Positions 1 to 7,189 of a stretch of DNA of 64,000 nucleotides are shown here, one piece after another. Position 1 is the stretch's first letter; each line of letters opens with the position of its first letter. Origin of the DNA: Spirochaetota bacterium (GTDB taxonomy: Bacteria; Spirochaetota; UBA4802; JAGODF01); the NCBI GenBank assembly GCA_029974015.1, contig JARKUF010000007.1, positions 1-64,000 of the forward strand, read 5' to 3'. A program made the translations under genes and the position numbers. Under the pieces are notes generated by a model. That model was not told the DNA's origin, searched no databases, and saw only the letters and a list, made by a program, of their open reading frames with translations.

Positions 1-1
1 A

Positions 2-931
2 AAGAGTAAAGAAAATGGCATGCGGATTCAGAAACAGGGAGAGATTTCGTATGGCCATTTTGTTTCACCTTGGCGGTTTGGATATGATGCCGAAAATGGT
101 GTAAAACCATGGTTAGACACACAAAACCCGGAAGCGCCCAATATGATATCTTTTGCATTAGCTGGCAGATATATCACCGCTACTACCACACAGAAACCTT
201 CATTCACAATACATTCAATTCTTGGTGCTGGTGTTACTGGTGATATCGTAGCAGATGCCAAACTTGAAGATACGGCAACTGGCTATGGTTATACAATTGG
301 TGTAAACCTCACCCCTGCTCAGGGATTCAACATTGGCATCAGGTTTGAATCCCGCGTAGCCATGGAATTTGAAACAAGCGCTTCTGCAACAGTAGATCGC
401 CAAAATGGTACTGCCGCTTGGTTAGGTCTTACAGAAACGCTTCCTGCTACTCTCGTTGGTACTTTAAAAAACATGTATGATGGCAAGAAATCTGATCTTG
501 ATATGCCTGCTACTTTTGCTATTGGAATGTCCTATATGGTTATGCCCAATGTCAGAGTTGAAGGAAGTTTCGTAACCTATTTCAACTCGCAGGCAGATTG
601 GGACGGTGCCGAAAGGTTCATTTCCAATGGATATGATACCGGTTTTGCGGTTGAGTACACTGTCATGCCCGGCTTGAAAGCCAGCATCGGTTACCTCTAC
701 AGCAACAGTGGAGCCAATCCGGAAAATTATGACATCCCCGAGAATCCCAATCTCGACAGCAACACTGTGGCTCTTGGCGCTGCATACGATGTTATCCCCG
801 GACTCACCGTCAACTTGGGCGCTTCGAGGACCTTCTACAGCGGAATCACAACTGCCGATGGAACTAACATGAAGCTTGAAAAAGTTGCATGGAACATCGC
901 TCTCGGTCTCAACTACAGGCTCGGAATCTAA
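2..931 (+). CDS. FadL/OmpP1-like outer-membrane beta-barrel protein, 5' truncated
   Basis: The frame is open from the first bases of the window, so the N-terminus and signal peptide lie outside; the first ATG is at 20 but is not necessarily the start. The 309 visible residues alternate polar and hydrophobic positions as in beta strands. They contain FadL-like pieces such as [32 protein letters not shown] and a C-terminal [11 protein letters not shown] resembling the end of a barrel. FadL-family porins move hydrophobic compounds across the outer membrane; that role is inferred from the family. The first half uses more A/T-ending codons than the genes downstream. A generic OmpA-like barrel is the alternative. 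It ends just before a clear terminator. Confidence 0.6.
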   Translation, partial: KSKENGMRIQKQGEISYGHFVSPWRFGYDAENGVKPWLDTQNPEAPNMISFALAGRYITATTTQKPSFTIHSILGAGVTGDIVADAKLEDTATGYGYTIGVNLTPAQGFNIGIRFESRVAMEFETSASATVDRQNGTAAWLGLTETLPATLVGTLKNMYDGKKSDLDMPATFAIGMSYMVMPNVRVEGSFVTYFNSQADWDGAERFISNGYDTGFAVEYTVMPGLKASIGYLYSNSGANPENYDIPENPNLDSNTVALGAAYDVIPGLTVNLGASRTFYSGITTADGTNMKLEKVAWNIALGLNYRLGI

Positions 932-953
932 TTCGAATTCCATTCGAATTCTC

Positions 954-986
954 AAAAAGGCGGTCCCTCGGGGCCGCCTTTTTTTA
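954..986 (+). terminator. Rho-independent terminator after the porin gene
   Basis: An aaaaaggcggtccc arm pairs with gggccgcctttttt across a short tcg loop, and a T-run follows directly. It lies 23 bases after the porin stop codon. Confidence 0.9.
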
Positions 987-1071
987 TGGAGCGGGCGCGG
1001 GCGCATCGCGTATCCGGGGTGCGTGTCGTGGAGTAACGGGGCGACGTTCATGGGGAACGGCGCGGTCGTCG
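986..1071 (+). repeat. Left copy of an imperfect direct repeat flanking hicBA
   Basis: The stretch beginning ggagcgggcgcgggcgca and running through tggggaacggcgcgg resembles, at roughly 70-80 percent by eye and with small indels, the stretch at 1709-1795 on the other side of hicBA. It directly precedes the family A palindrome. No gene is convincing here. Confidence 0.4.
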
Positions 1072-1115
1072 TGCTGTGTGAAGGCGCGCAAGCGCTTGCG
1101 CGCCTTCACACAGCA
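1072..1115. repeat. Family A palindrome, copy A1 (44 nt perfect)
   Basis: A perfect 44-base palindrome. Its 28-base core (gaaggcgcgcaagc and its complement) is shared with copy A3, and most of it with A2 and A4. The outer arms (tgctgtgt / acacagca) are specific to this locus but still pair perfectly. It lies between the porin terminator and the hicBA promoter. Confidence 0.9.
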
Positions 1116-1176
1116 TCATTGCGGATATGGATCATGCATCGTCCGTCCACGCGCACCCCGGCACGCCGTTTTTTGC

Positions 1177-1205
1177 TTGATTTACATGGAAAAACGCAGT
1201 ATTTT
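1177..1205 (+). promoter_or_regulatory. Putative sigma-70 promoter of hicBA
   Basis: TTGATT (1177-1182), a 17-base spacer and TATTTT (1200-1205), placed about 25 bases before the hicB start codon. Confidence 0.5.
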
Positions 1206-1230
1206 TATCGTGTATCCATGGAGGAACGCA

Positions 1231-1437
1231 ATGTACACATTTACAGCCGTCATTGAAAAATGCCGCGACACGAATCTATATATCGGCCATATCCCGGGTT
1301 TTCCAGGGGCGCACTCCCAGGGTGAAACCATAGAGGAATTGAACAGGAACCTGAAGGAAGTCGTTAAAATGCTAATAGAAGACGGCGCGCCGCACCTTGA
1401 GAGCGAGTTTGTCGGCACGCAACTGGTGGTCGTATAA
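1231..1437 (+). CDS. hicB: HicB-family antitoxin
   Basis: A 68-residue protein with the short HicB-like fold: the strand MYTFTAVIEK, then a loop with HIPGFPGAHSQGETIEEL, then the helix NRNLKEVVKMLIE. The segment GFPGAHSQGETIEEL is typical of the partly degraded RNase H-like domain of these antitoxins. The start is the ATG at 1231, preceded by GGAGG at 1219-1223. HicB neutralises the HicA mRNA interferase and usually represses its own operon; no separate C-terminal DNA-binding domain is visible, so autoregulation is uncertain. It lies 3 bases upstream of hicA, antitoxin first. Confidence 0.88.
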   Translation: MYTFTAVIEKCRDTNLYIGHIPGFPGAHSQGETIEELNRNLKEVVKMLIEDGAPHLESEFVGTQLVVV

Positions 1438-1440
1438 ATC

Positions 1441-1665
1441 ATGGGGAACATTCCCGTGCTCAAACCCGGGGAAGTCGTTTCCATTCTCGAAAATCTCGGT
1501 TTCACGGAAGCACGGCAGAAAGGATCGCACAAGCAATTCAAGCATCCAGACGGCCGGTTTACCACCGTGCCATTCCACCAGGGACGCGACATCTCGCCGA
1601 TATTGTTGCGACAAATCGCGAAAGATATCGGTATCTCGGTGGAAGAATTACTGAATTCACAATAA
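1441..1665 (+). CDS. hicA: HicA-family mRNA interferase toxin
   Basis: A 74-residue double-stranded-RNA-binding-like toxin. The family landmarks are visible: KPGEVVSILENLGFTEARQ, then the catalytic-histidine segment KGSHKQFKHPDG, then VPFHQGRDISPILLRQIAKDIGIS. The His in GSHKQF is the expected catalytic residue of HicA. Toxins of this family cleave mRNA and tmRNA. It follows hicB with a 3-base gap and is surely co-transcribed. Both genes have full length and no disruption, so the pair is probably active. Confidence 0.9.
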   Translation: MGNIPVLKPGEVVSILENLGFTEARQKGSHKQFKHPDGRFTTVPFHQGRDISPILLRQIAKDIGISVEELLNSQ

Positions 1666-1708
1666 AAGTCGGTCCCGGTAAATGGAGCGGTCATCGTGCC
1701 GGAGTGTT

Positions 1709-1870
1709 ATGAAGCGAGTGCGGGCGCAGCGCGTGCCCGAGATTCGATTCGTGGCGGAATGGACGGCGTTCCCGGGGAACGGGGCAACCGCATGGCGGTG
1801 GAGGGCGCGGATGACGTGGCCGTGTGCGTGAAGTGATGCGCCGTGTGTGAAGGCGGCGATTCGAATCGTC
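1709..1870 (+). repeat. Right copy of the imperfect direct repeat flanking hicBA, within a gene-free stretch
   Basis: The stretch from atgaagcgagtgcgggcgca through cccggggaacgggg mirrors 986-1071, and further on gtgtgtgaaggcg again resembles the base of palindrome A1 but without its core. The whole gap 1666-1937 holds no convincing gene. The A/T-rich end carries a possible promoter. Confidence 0.4.
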
Positions 1871-1890
1871 GTCTTCGCATGAAATTATTC

Positions 1891-1918
1891 TTGCTTTTTT
1901 TCACAATTCTGGTAATCT
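1891..1918 (+). promoter_or_regulatory. Possible promoter of the DUF433/DUF5615 pair
   Basis: TTGCTT (1891-1896), a 16-base spacer and TAATCT (1913-1918), 19 bases before the DUF433 start. The match is moderate. Confidence 0.35.
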
Positions 1919-1937
1919 TTCATTAGAGGTGAACCAC

Positions 1938-2159
1938 ATGTGGGATCAGCATATCACATTCAACGAGAATATCTTACGCGGAAAACCGGTCATTAAAGGC
2001 ACAAGGCTCTCGGTCGATTTCATTCTTGAACTAATGGCCAACGAATGGACCGTCGAAGCGATTATCGAAAACTATCCCCAGTTGTCGAAATCGGATATTT
2101 CAGCCTGCCTTGAATATGCCTCGTCTGTAATCAAAGAGGAAACGGTATTAATGATCTGA
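1938..2159 (+). CDS. DUF433 protein, probable antitoxin
   Basis: A 73-residue protein with the DUF433 signature: an N-terminal ITFNENILRGKPVIKGTRLS segment followed by a small helical domain (VDFILELMANEWTVEAIIENYP, then LSKSDISACLEYAS). DUF433 proteins have a winged-helix-like fold and are frequently encoded directly before a DUF5615 PIN-like protein, as here; the pair is regarded as a toxin-antitoxin module. The ATG at 1938 is chosen because AGAGGTG (1925-1931) is well placed for it; a GTG at 1929 would overlap that site. Its end overlaps the next frame. Confidence 0.8.
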   Translation: MWDQHITFNENILRGKPVIKGTRLSVDFILELMANEWTVEAIIENYPQLSKSDISACLEYASSVIKEETVLMI

Positions 2160-2512
2160 AATCCGCAATAGTCGCCGACGAAAACATTCCACTGAATGTC
2201 ATCATGCTGCTTCGAGAAGCAGGGTATTCCATACTCTCGATAACCGAGCACCATCCCGGCATTGAAGATATTGATATACTGGAACTGGCCTTAAAGAACA
2301 ACTCTTTGATCATCACGTTTGACAAAGACTTTGGCGAACTCGTTTTTCTGGGCAACAGGAAAAAAACCAGCGTCATACTATTGCGCTTTAAACCTGAATC
2401 CATCACCTATATTTTTGAACGACTTCGCAAGACCCTGGCCGCAATCGAATCCATTAAGGAACCATTTTTTACGGTAGTGGAAAGCGATAAAATCAGGATT
2501 AGGAATTTGTAA
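2147..2512 (+). CDS. DUF5615 PIN-like protein, probable toxin, non-ATG start
   Basis: A PIN-like nuclease-fold protein of about 121 residues. The conserved IVADENIP near the N-terminus holds the first acidic residue of the PIN-like core; later landmarks are VIMLLREAGYSI, the segment LIITFDKDFGELVF with a second conserved Asp, and TSVILLRF. The only ATG (2204) would remove the ADEN motif, and no ATG, GTG or TTG lies upstream in frame after the DUF433 coding region. The best candidate is the ATT at 2147, six bases after AGAGGA. A sequence error or another near-cognate codon (ATA at 2168) is possible. The gene overlaps the DUF433 end by 13 bases, suggesting coupling, and its 3' end overlaps the convergent RAYT gene by 14 bases. 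Confidence 0.75.
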   Translation: MNDLKSAIVADENIPLNVIMLLREAGYSILSITEHHPGIEDIDILELALKNNSLIITFDKDFGELVFLGNRKKTSVILLRFKPESITYIFERLRKTLAAIESIKEPFFTVVESDKIRIRNL

Positions 2513-3143
2513 GTTTGCCTTCCGATGAAAGAAAGGTGTAGATCACGGTCGCCGTGCCGCCGAAGTGTTTCTCGCATTGCCGCGCAACGTACCCGAGATG
2601 GTTCGCGAAATCCCGTTCATCGCGAATGAAATGGTCGTGGAAAGATTTCTGCCACCGGAACGGGGGATGGGGAAGCCGGCCGGAATGCGTGTCGACGAAT
2701 TCAGCGCGGTATGCTCGAAGGCGCGCATCGAATTCCCGGAAATGACGGCCCGGGCCCCCACCATGAAAGCGCGCAAGCGCTTGCGCGCTTTCTTCCGGAA
2801 CATCCTGGCCGTCATTTCCGGGAATTCGTCCGGGTTCGTCGTAAAACACAAGGTTATACCCCAGTATGCGGTTCATGTTGTGCGATGATTGTTTTTTCAG
2901 CGAAAACATGATTCTGGAATACGAGTGATCATCACCGGGCGTTATAAGCAAATGAACATGGTCGGGCATTATCGCGCATCCATGCAATCGGAAACCGAGT
3001 CTCTCTTCATGTACCCTGAGTATATCAACCATCATCCGGCACAGCACCCCCTCGGCGAAATACGGGTACCGTCCGCGCGTCAACGTGGTGATGAAATACG
3101 CCGCTCCCGGCGGGTATATGCGCTTCTGAGAATTTCTGTGCAT
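2499..3143 (-). CDS. REP-associated tyrosine transposase (RAYT, Y1_Tnp family)
   Basis: A 214-residue relative of IS200/IS605-type TnpA. It shows the N-terminal PPGAAYFITTLTRGR strand, the HUH motif in IMPDHVHLLITPGD, the helix IMFSLKKQSSHNMNRIL, and the C-terminal WQKSFHDHFIRDERDF followed by LGYVARQ. The Tyr of that last helix is the likely nucleophile by position. RAYTs are single-copy housekeeping relatives of transposases thought to mobilise REP palindromes. The region around residues 104-139 is unusual: it is encoded by an embedded palindromic element (2730-2827) that keeps the frame open. A palindrome of the same family lies about 100 bases upstream (3241-3282). No insertion-sequence ends are visible, which supports a RAYT rather than a transposon. 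Confidence 0.85.
   Translation of the reverse strand: MHRNSQKRIYPPGAAYFITTLTRGRYPYFAEGVLCRMMVDILRVHEERLGFRLHGCAIMPDHVHLLITPGDDHSYSRIMFSLKKQSSHNMNRILGYNLVFYDEPGRIPGNDGQDVPEESAQALARFHGGGPGRHFREFDARLRAYRAEFVDTHSGRLPHPPFRWQKSFHDHFIRDERDFANHLGYVARQCEKHFGGTATVIYTFLSSEGKLTNS
2730..2827. repeat. Family A palindromic element inside the RAYT gene, copy A2
   Basis: A symmetric 98-base element: perfect 21-base arms at 2730-2750 and 2807-2827 (gaattcccggaaatgacggc and complement), a 14-base unpaired segment on each side, and a perfect 28-base central palindrome at 2765-2792 built on gcgcaagcgcttgcgc. The element is read in frame by the RAYT gene as GRIPGND...SAQALARF...PGRHFREF. Confidence 0.9.
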
Positions 3144-3157
3144 GGCGCCCTCTCATG

Positions 3158-3171
3158 ATTAATACGTAATT
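3158..3171 (-). promoter_or_regulatory. 14-mer shared with the comM upstream region
   Basis: The 14-mer attaatacgtaatt lies 14 bases before the RAYT start and recurs exactly at 9081-9094 before comM. Read on the minus strand it contains TATTAAT, a good -10 element, but no clear -35 was found at either site. Confidence 0.3.
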
Positions 3172-3240
3172 CATGGCGGGGTTGTTGAATTTTTTTATCA
3201 TACGTTTTAAAAAATTACGTGGTCCGTGCATATGTATGTA

Positions 3241-3282
3241 AAAAATTGAAGGCGCGCAAGCGCTTGCGCGCCTTCAATTTTT
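3241..3282. repeat. Family A palindrome, copy A3 (42 nt perfect), possible terminator of namZ
   Basis: A perfect 42-base palindrome with the same 28-base core as A1 but different outer arms (aaaaatt / aattttt). It lies 9 bases after the namZ stop. Read on the minus strand it ends in a T-run, so it could terminate namZ transcription. It also lies upstream of the RAYT gene. Confidence 0.9.
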
Positions 3283-3291
3283 ACCGGGTAT

Positions 3292-4455
3292 TCAATACAA
3301 CAAATACTCCATCCGCCGCTCCGCGAACTCCTGTTCGTAATCGCTCCATGTTGCGCTGATATCATTGAGGCCGGCGCCCGCGAGGACCATTTCGCGGATT
3401 TTGGCACCTCCGGTGAGGAGGTCGAAGGCAGGATGCGTGTCATTGAACTCGTAGACGCCGTGGAGGAAGGAGAAAGCGTCTCCGCAAAGGTCCCGCGCCG
3501 CCTTCACGAGGGCCACTCCCGCAAGGAAGGGCCGGAAGGCGCGGCGGTCCGTTACATGGGTGAAGACGCCCCCGCAAACCGCCCCGCCATGCTTATTGAA
3601 GGTCGGCCTGAAGCGCACGGGGCGGAAATACGCGCCGGGCAAGTTCATGCCGTTAAGCTGCCGGGCGAAACATTCCGGGTCCAGGAAGGGGGCCCCGGCG
3701 AGCTCGAAGGGGGTCGTTGTGCCGCGCCCCTCCGAGAGGTTCGTCCCTTCCAGAAGGCACATGCCTGGATACACCAGGGCCGCGGCCGGGGTCGGCATGT
3801 TGGGCGAAGGCGGCACCCAGGGGAGCCCTGTTTCCCCGTACATCATTGCCCGATACCATCCTTTCATGGGGACCACCTTCAGGTTAATATCAATGTTCCT
3901 TTCTTTTTTCCACAGGCCCGCGAGCTCTCCGGCCGTGAGGCCGTGGCGCACGGGGACGCGGAACACCCCCACGAAAGATTCATAACCCGTATGCAGAGGC
4001 GGGCCCTCCACGGAGGCCCCGCCCAGCGGATTGGGCCGGTCCAGCACCGCGAACTCTATGCCGCGCCCGCTGATGGATTCCATAAAAAGGGCCATGGTGT
4101 TGACATAGGTATAGTAGCGCGCGCCGATGTCCTGAATGTCGAAAAGTACCAGGTCTATATCGTCCAGCATCGCGGGGCCCGGGACCAGGGAGGCGGCGTC
4201 TGCGCCGTAGAGGCATACGAGATCAAGTTCCGCCATCGCATCTTCCGAAACCGGCTCCTGGTCCTGCTCAACCGCGAAGAGGCCGTGCTCTGGAGAGAAT
4301 ACTCGCCGAAGGTCAAGGCCCTTTCCGCGCAGAGCGTCCCAGGAGTACGCAAGGCCCCGGGTCACCGATGTCTGGTTGGCGATGAGGGCAATTCGCCTGG
4401 AACGGTGCGCATCGCCCTCCTCCAGAAACGACTCAAGGCCTGATTGTACCGCCAT
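3292..4455 (-). CDS. namZ: Exo-beta-N-acetylmuramidase NamZ-like (DUF1343)
   Basis: A 387-residue protein with the features of DUF1343/NamZ, which removes terminal MurNAc from peptidoglycan fragments. Seen: the N-terminal RIALIANQTSVT, then FSPEHGLFAVEQD, IDLVLFDIQDIGARYYTY, the FAVLDRPNPLGG segment, PNMPTPAAALVYPGMCLLEG, then TNLSEGRGTTTPFELAGAPF. These are the conserved active-site blocks of the family. No signal peptide is visible with the chosen start, so the protein may act in the cytoplasm, or the true N-terminus may differ. The ATG at 4455 follows GGGAGG with a 5-base spacer; a GTG at 4461 would overlap that site. Role in cell-wall recycling is inferred. Confidence 0.85.
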   Translation of the reverse strand: MAVQSGLESFLEEGDAHRSRRIALIANQTSVTRGLAYSWDALRGKGLDLRRVFSPEHGLFAVEQDQEPVSEDAMAELDLVCLYGADAASLVPGPAMLDDIDLVLFDIQDIGARYYTYVNTMALFMESISGRGIEFAVLDRPNPLGGASVEGPPLHTGYESFVGVFRVPVRHGLTAGELAGLWKKERNIDINLKVVPMKGWYRAMMYGETGLPWVPPSPNMPTPAAALVYPGMCLLEGTNLSEGRGTTTPFELAGAPFLDPECFARQLNGMNLPGAYFRPVRFRPTFNKHGGAVCGGVFTHVTDRRAFRPFLAGVALVKAARDLCGDAFSFLHGVYEFNDTHPAFDLLTGGAKIREMVLAGAGLNDISATWSDYEQEFAERRMEYLLY

Positions 4456-4709
4456 CTTCACCTCCCGGAACGGGGAAAACCCCCGACCGCATTAATCTTG
4501 TATCGCCCTCCTCGCCGTTTATGCGTATATACCTTTTGGAGGGAATAAGCACCCCATTGGGAGCCGGTGTTTTGCTTCCTGTCAAGGATTTGCCTCCGTC
4601 CTTTCAGCTCCCCGGGCCCCTTATTTCTTGACAGGGGAATTTTCCCATTGCCCAATGTCGGGACGATACCGGCGCGCCCGCCCCGGTGCGGGCACCGGTG
4701 AAATGCAAT

Positions 4710-5597
4710 ATGTCAATTGCTAACGCTAAGAAAAAAACAGCAAAGGGTCGGCGCTTCAGCGCGCCGCTTTTCTGCGCGACCCTGGCGCTTCTGGCCGCCA
4801 TCTCCGGACTATGCTCCTGTGCCGGGGCGCCGGAGGCGTACCGTGGGCGCCTTCGCTTCGCGCTGACGGCCTCCACCTTCCCGGAATCCCCGTTTATCGG
4901 CAAAAATGAGGCCCTGCCGGCCCTCTTTCAAAAATTGAACGAGGAAAACCCTCTCTTCCTGGTCCATGCGGGCGACATCGTGCATGGCGGGAAAAGCTGG
5001 ATGGGCATCGCGCCGAAAGACCTCGAGCGGCAGTATCGAAACTTCAGGGAGGCCTCTTTTGCCTTTCGTCCCCTACTTTTCACCGTTAAAGGGGAAAAGG
5101 ACGTTCTGGATGACAATGGAGAACAGTACTCGCGGCATATGGGGAGGAAGTTCTGGTATTCCTTCAACTACGGCCCGCTCCATTTTATCGTCCTCGACAC
5201 CTGCGACCCCGTCCCCTGTTCCATGGGCCCCGCCCAGATGGCGTGGCTGAAAACGGACCTCCGCCGATACCGCCGCCATCCCGCAATCTTCGTGTTCGCC
5301 TATCATCCTCCGGGGAAAAGCCCCGTTGAAAGCGGCGCCAATGACGAAAACGCCGATTGCCCCGGGCTCGCGCCGCTCCATGGACTTTTCTTGAAATATC
5401 CCGTGAAGGCGGTCTTCACCGGCCGCGGCGGGGCTTTTTTCGAAGAGAAGAAGGATAAAATCCTTTACGTAAGCGCCGGATGCGATTTCGCTGGATTGAG
5501 CTCACGGTCCGGGGCCCGCCGCCGCGGGGCGAACCAGTACTACATAGTGGAGTACCGGGACGATGAGCTGACAATCCGTGAAGGGAAATTGGACTGA
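4710..5597 (+). CDS. Calcineurin-like phosphoesterase lipoprotein with degenerate metal site
   Basis: A 295-residue lipoprotein candidate: basic N-terminus, hydrophobic stretch, and LCSC with the putative lipidated Cys37. The body follows the metallophosphoesterase order: LVHAGDIVHGG (GD motif), LFTVKGEKDV where GNHD is expected, FIVLDT, FAYHPPG, and FTGRGGAFF where GHxH is expected. The Asn/His of GNHD and both His of the last motif are therefore absent, so a two-metal phosphatase is unlikely; a binding or structural role is possible. The ATG at 4710 is preferred over the GTG at 4686 because it gives a normal signal peptide, though its ribosome site is weak. It is followed closely by the next two genes on the same strand. 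Confidence 0.7.
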   Translation: MSIANAKKKTAKGRRFSAPLFCATLALLAAISGLCSCAGAPEAYRGRLRFALTASTFPESPFIGKNEALPALFQKLNEENPLFLVHAGDIVHGGKSWMGIAPKDLERQYRNFREASFAFRPLLFTVKGEKDVLDDNGEQYSRHMGRKFWYSFNYGPLHFIVLDTCDPVPCSMGPAQMAWLKTDLRRYRRHPAIFVFAYHPPGKSPVESGANDENADCPGLAPLHGLFLKYPVKAVFTGRGGAFFEEKKDKILYVSAGCDFAGLSSRSGARRRGANQYYIVEYRDDELTIREGKLD

Positions 5598-5615
5598 CCC
5601 GGGCGCAGGAGCGGC

Positions 5616-5897
5616 ATGCAGAGGGAAATTACATTTGACCGCGTTGAAGACCTCCTTACCCATCTCTCGGACCGAGGGATTACCCGGGTGGTCTTTTCCG
5701 TGGTGAACGAAAAGCGTCCCCGGCAGGCGGAAGAAAACCTGCTCTTGCTTGAGGACACTGTGCGCGTGGACATCCTGGCCTATCAGGATTCCACAATCTT
5801 CAAATGCGTCCTTGCAGGCGCCGACATTGACCTCCTGGAGAAAAGCTTCACCTCCCGGGGTTTTGAGGTCACACGTCGAAGCAGGAACATCATCTGA
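5616..5897 (+). CDS. Conserved small protein of unknown function
   Basis: 93 residues, not recognised. It is acidic to neutral, predicted mixed alpha/beta (ITRVVFSVVNEK, VRVDILAYQDS, IFKCVLAG), without signal peptide, membrane segment or metal-ligand motif. The ATG at 5616 is preceded by a GCAGGAGCGG ribosome site. It sits 18 bases after the phosphoesterase gene and 12 bases before the ABC ATPase gene, so the three are probably one transcript. Codon use matches its neighbours, which supports a real gene. Confidence 0.6.
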   Translation: MQREITFDRVEDLLTHLSDRGITRVVFSVVNEKRPRQAEENLLLLEDTVRVDILAYQDSTIFKCVLAGADIDLLEKSFTSRGFEVTRRSRNII

Positions 5898-5909
5898 GAA
5901 GGAACCGCC

Positions 5910-6869
5910 ATGGCGCCCCTTTTATCGATAGAAAACCTGAGCGTAAGCTTCACCATGAGCGATTACCGGCTCCTGGCTGTCCGGGGCGTAAGCTTCGAAA
6001 TGGAAGAGGGGGCCACGCTGGGCCTCGTGGGGGAATCGGGTTGCGGCAAATCGGTAACGGCCTTCTCTATTCTGCGGCTTGTCGACCCGCCGGGGAGCAT
6101 CGACGGCGGCGCGGTCCGCTATCGCGGACGCGACCTTCTGGCCCTTGATGACGGGGAAATGCGTAAGGTCCGGGGCGGTGAAATCGCCATGATTTTTCAG
6201 GAACCCATGACCTCCTTAAACCCCGTTTTCCGCATAGGAAACCAGATATCGGAAACGGTCCGCCTCCACCTGGGTCTGGACAAAAAAGCGGCGCGGGAGC
6301 GCGCGATAGACCTCTTAAACCGGGTGGGAATACCCAATCCAGCGAAGCGCTACGACTCCTATCCCCATGAGCTCTCCGGGGGCATGCGCCAGCGGGTGAT
6401 GATCGCCATGGCCCTCTCGGCGGAGCCCTCGCTCCTAATCGCCGACGAGCCCACCACGGCCCTCGACGTTACCATCCAGGCCCAGATACTGGACCTGCTC
6501 CTTCGTATCCAGTCGGAAAGGAAGATGTCCCTCCTCCTCATCACCCACGATTTGGGCATCGTGGCGAACCTCGCCGATGCCATAGCCATCATGTACGCCG
6601 GGGAGATAGTGGAAACCGGGACTACGGAGCGGATATTCAACGGACCGCGGCACCCCTACACCATCGGCCTTTTCGACGCGATCCCAAAAATTGGAGGGGA
6701 CGGTGGCCCCATGAAGACCATACCCGGAACGGTGCCGGCGGTGACGTCAAAACCGAAAGGATGCCTTTTTCATCCCAGATGCTTTCAGGGGGGTCCGGAA
6801 TGTCTGGAACACGACATACCCCTGCGCGATGCAGGGGGCGGGCATAAAGTGCGGTGCATTAAGGCATGA
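5910..6869 (+). CDS. Oligopeptide/dipeptide ABC transporter ATPase (OppD/DppD type)
   Basis: A 319-residue ATPase with Walker A GESGCGKS (residues 41-48), Q-loop [11 protein letters not shown], signature LSGGMRQRV, Walker [13 protein letters not shown] and the switch His in LLITHDLG. The C-terminal oligopeptide-ABC extension is present with four Cys ([14 protein letters not shown]), the pattern that holds an iron-sulfur cluster in studied DppD homologues. It would energise peptide import from the periplasm. The usual partners (OppA, OppB, OppC, OppF) are not adjacent: the gene is followed by a terminator and a convergent gene, so this is an orphan subunit or the end of a split locus. Confidence 0.9.
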   Translation: MAPLLSIENLSVSFTMSDYRLLAVRGVSFEMEEGATLGLVGESGCGKSVTAFSILRLVDPPGSIDGGAVRYRGRDLLALDDGEMRKVRGGEIAMIFQEPMTSLNPVFRIGNQISETVRLHLGLDKKAARERAIDLLNRVGIPNPAKRYDSYPHELSGGMRQRVMIAMALSAEPSLLIADEPTTALDVTIQAQILDLLLRIQSERKMSLLLITHDLGIVANLADAIAIMYAGEIVETGTTERIFNGPRHPYTIGLFDAIPKIGGDGGPMKTIPGTVPAVTSKPKGCLFHPRCFQGGPECLEHDIPLRDAGGGHKVRCIKA

Positions 6870-6871
6870 AA

Positions 6872-6896
6872 AGAGGGCGCAATGTATGCGCCCTCT
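6872..6896. terminator. Hairpin between convergent genes
   Basis: agagggcgc pairs with gcgccctct across aatgtat. On the minus strand the stem is followed by TTTT, so it best terminates the Cys-rich gene; it may also act for the ABC ATPase gene. Confidence 0.65.
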
Positions 6897-6920
6897 CGCA
6901 TGTTGCTTGTCGGCAGGACC

Positions 6921-7118
6921 TTAATACGCGAGGTTGATCCTGTAGGTCCTCTTAACGGCATTAAGAAGAGCAGGGACGGTGGAAGGGTTTTCCCTCTTCA
7001 CATCGCCGAGCATTGCAAGGATTTCGCTGCGGGTGAGCGGAATATCGTAATGTTCGCAGTTGACCGCGTTGTTGCGTCCGCAGATTTCCTTGTTGATGCA
7101 GTCGGTACAAGTTTTCAT
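6921..7118 (-). CDS. Small Cys-rich protein, sigma-54-type promoter
   Basis: 65 residues, not recognised. The N-terminal third has five Cys (MKTCTDCINKEICGRN, then NCEHY) including one CxxC, which suggests a zinc or iron-sulfur binding knuckle; the rest is helical and basic (ALLNAVKRTYRINLAY). The ATG at 7118 is chosen because AGGAGG ends six bases before it; a longer frame upstream has no ribosome site. A near-perfect sigma-54 promoter lies at 7190-7205. A role as a stress or nitrogen/metal responsive regulator is only a guess. Confidence 0.7.
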   Translation of the reverse strand: MKTCTDCINKEICGRNNAVNCEHYDIPLTRSEILAMLGDVKRENPSTVPALLNAVKRTYRINLAY

Positions 7119-7189
7119 ATAGAGCCTCCTATGAGTGCAAGTGAATGAAAGGGCTTTCCCATTAAAAAAGCGCATTGCGAATATATGAA

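Noticed and set aside
2499-3143. The RAYT gene as part of an IS200/IS605 insertion sequence.
   Set aside because: No TnpB, no typical ends, and the protein has the RAYT layout with REP-like palindromes around it.
4579-4633. Two TTGACA boxes in opposite orientation between namZ and the phosphoesterase gene.
   Set aside because: Neither has a -10 element at the right distance, so no promoter was called.
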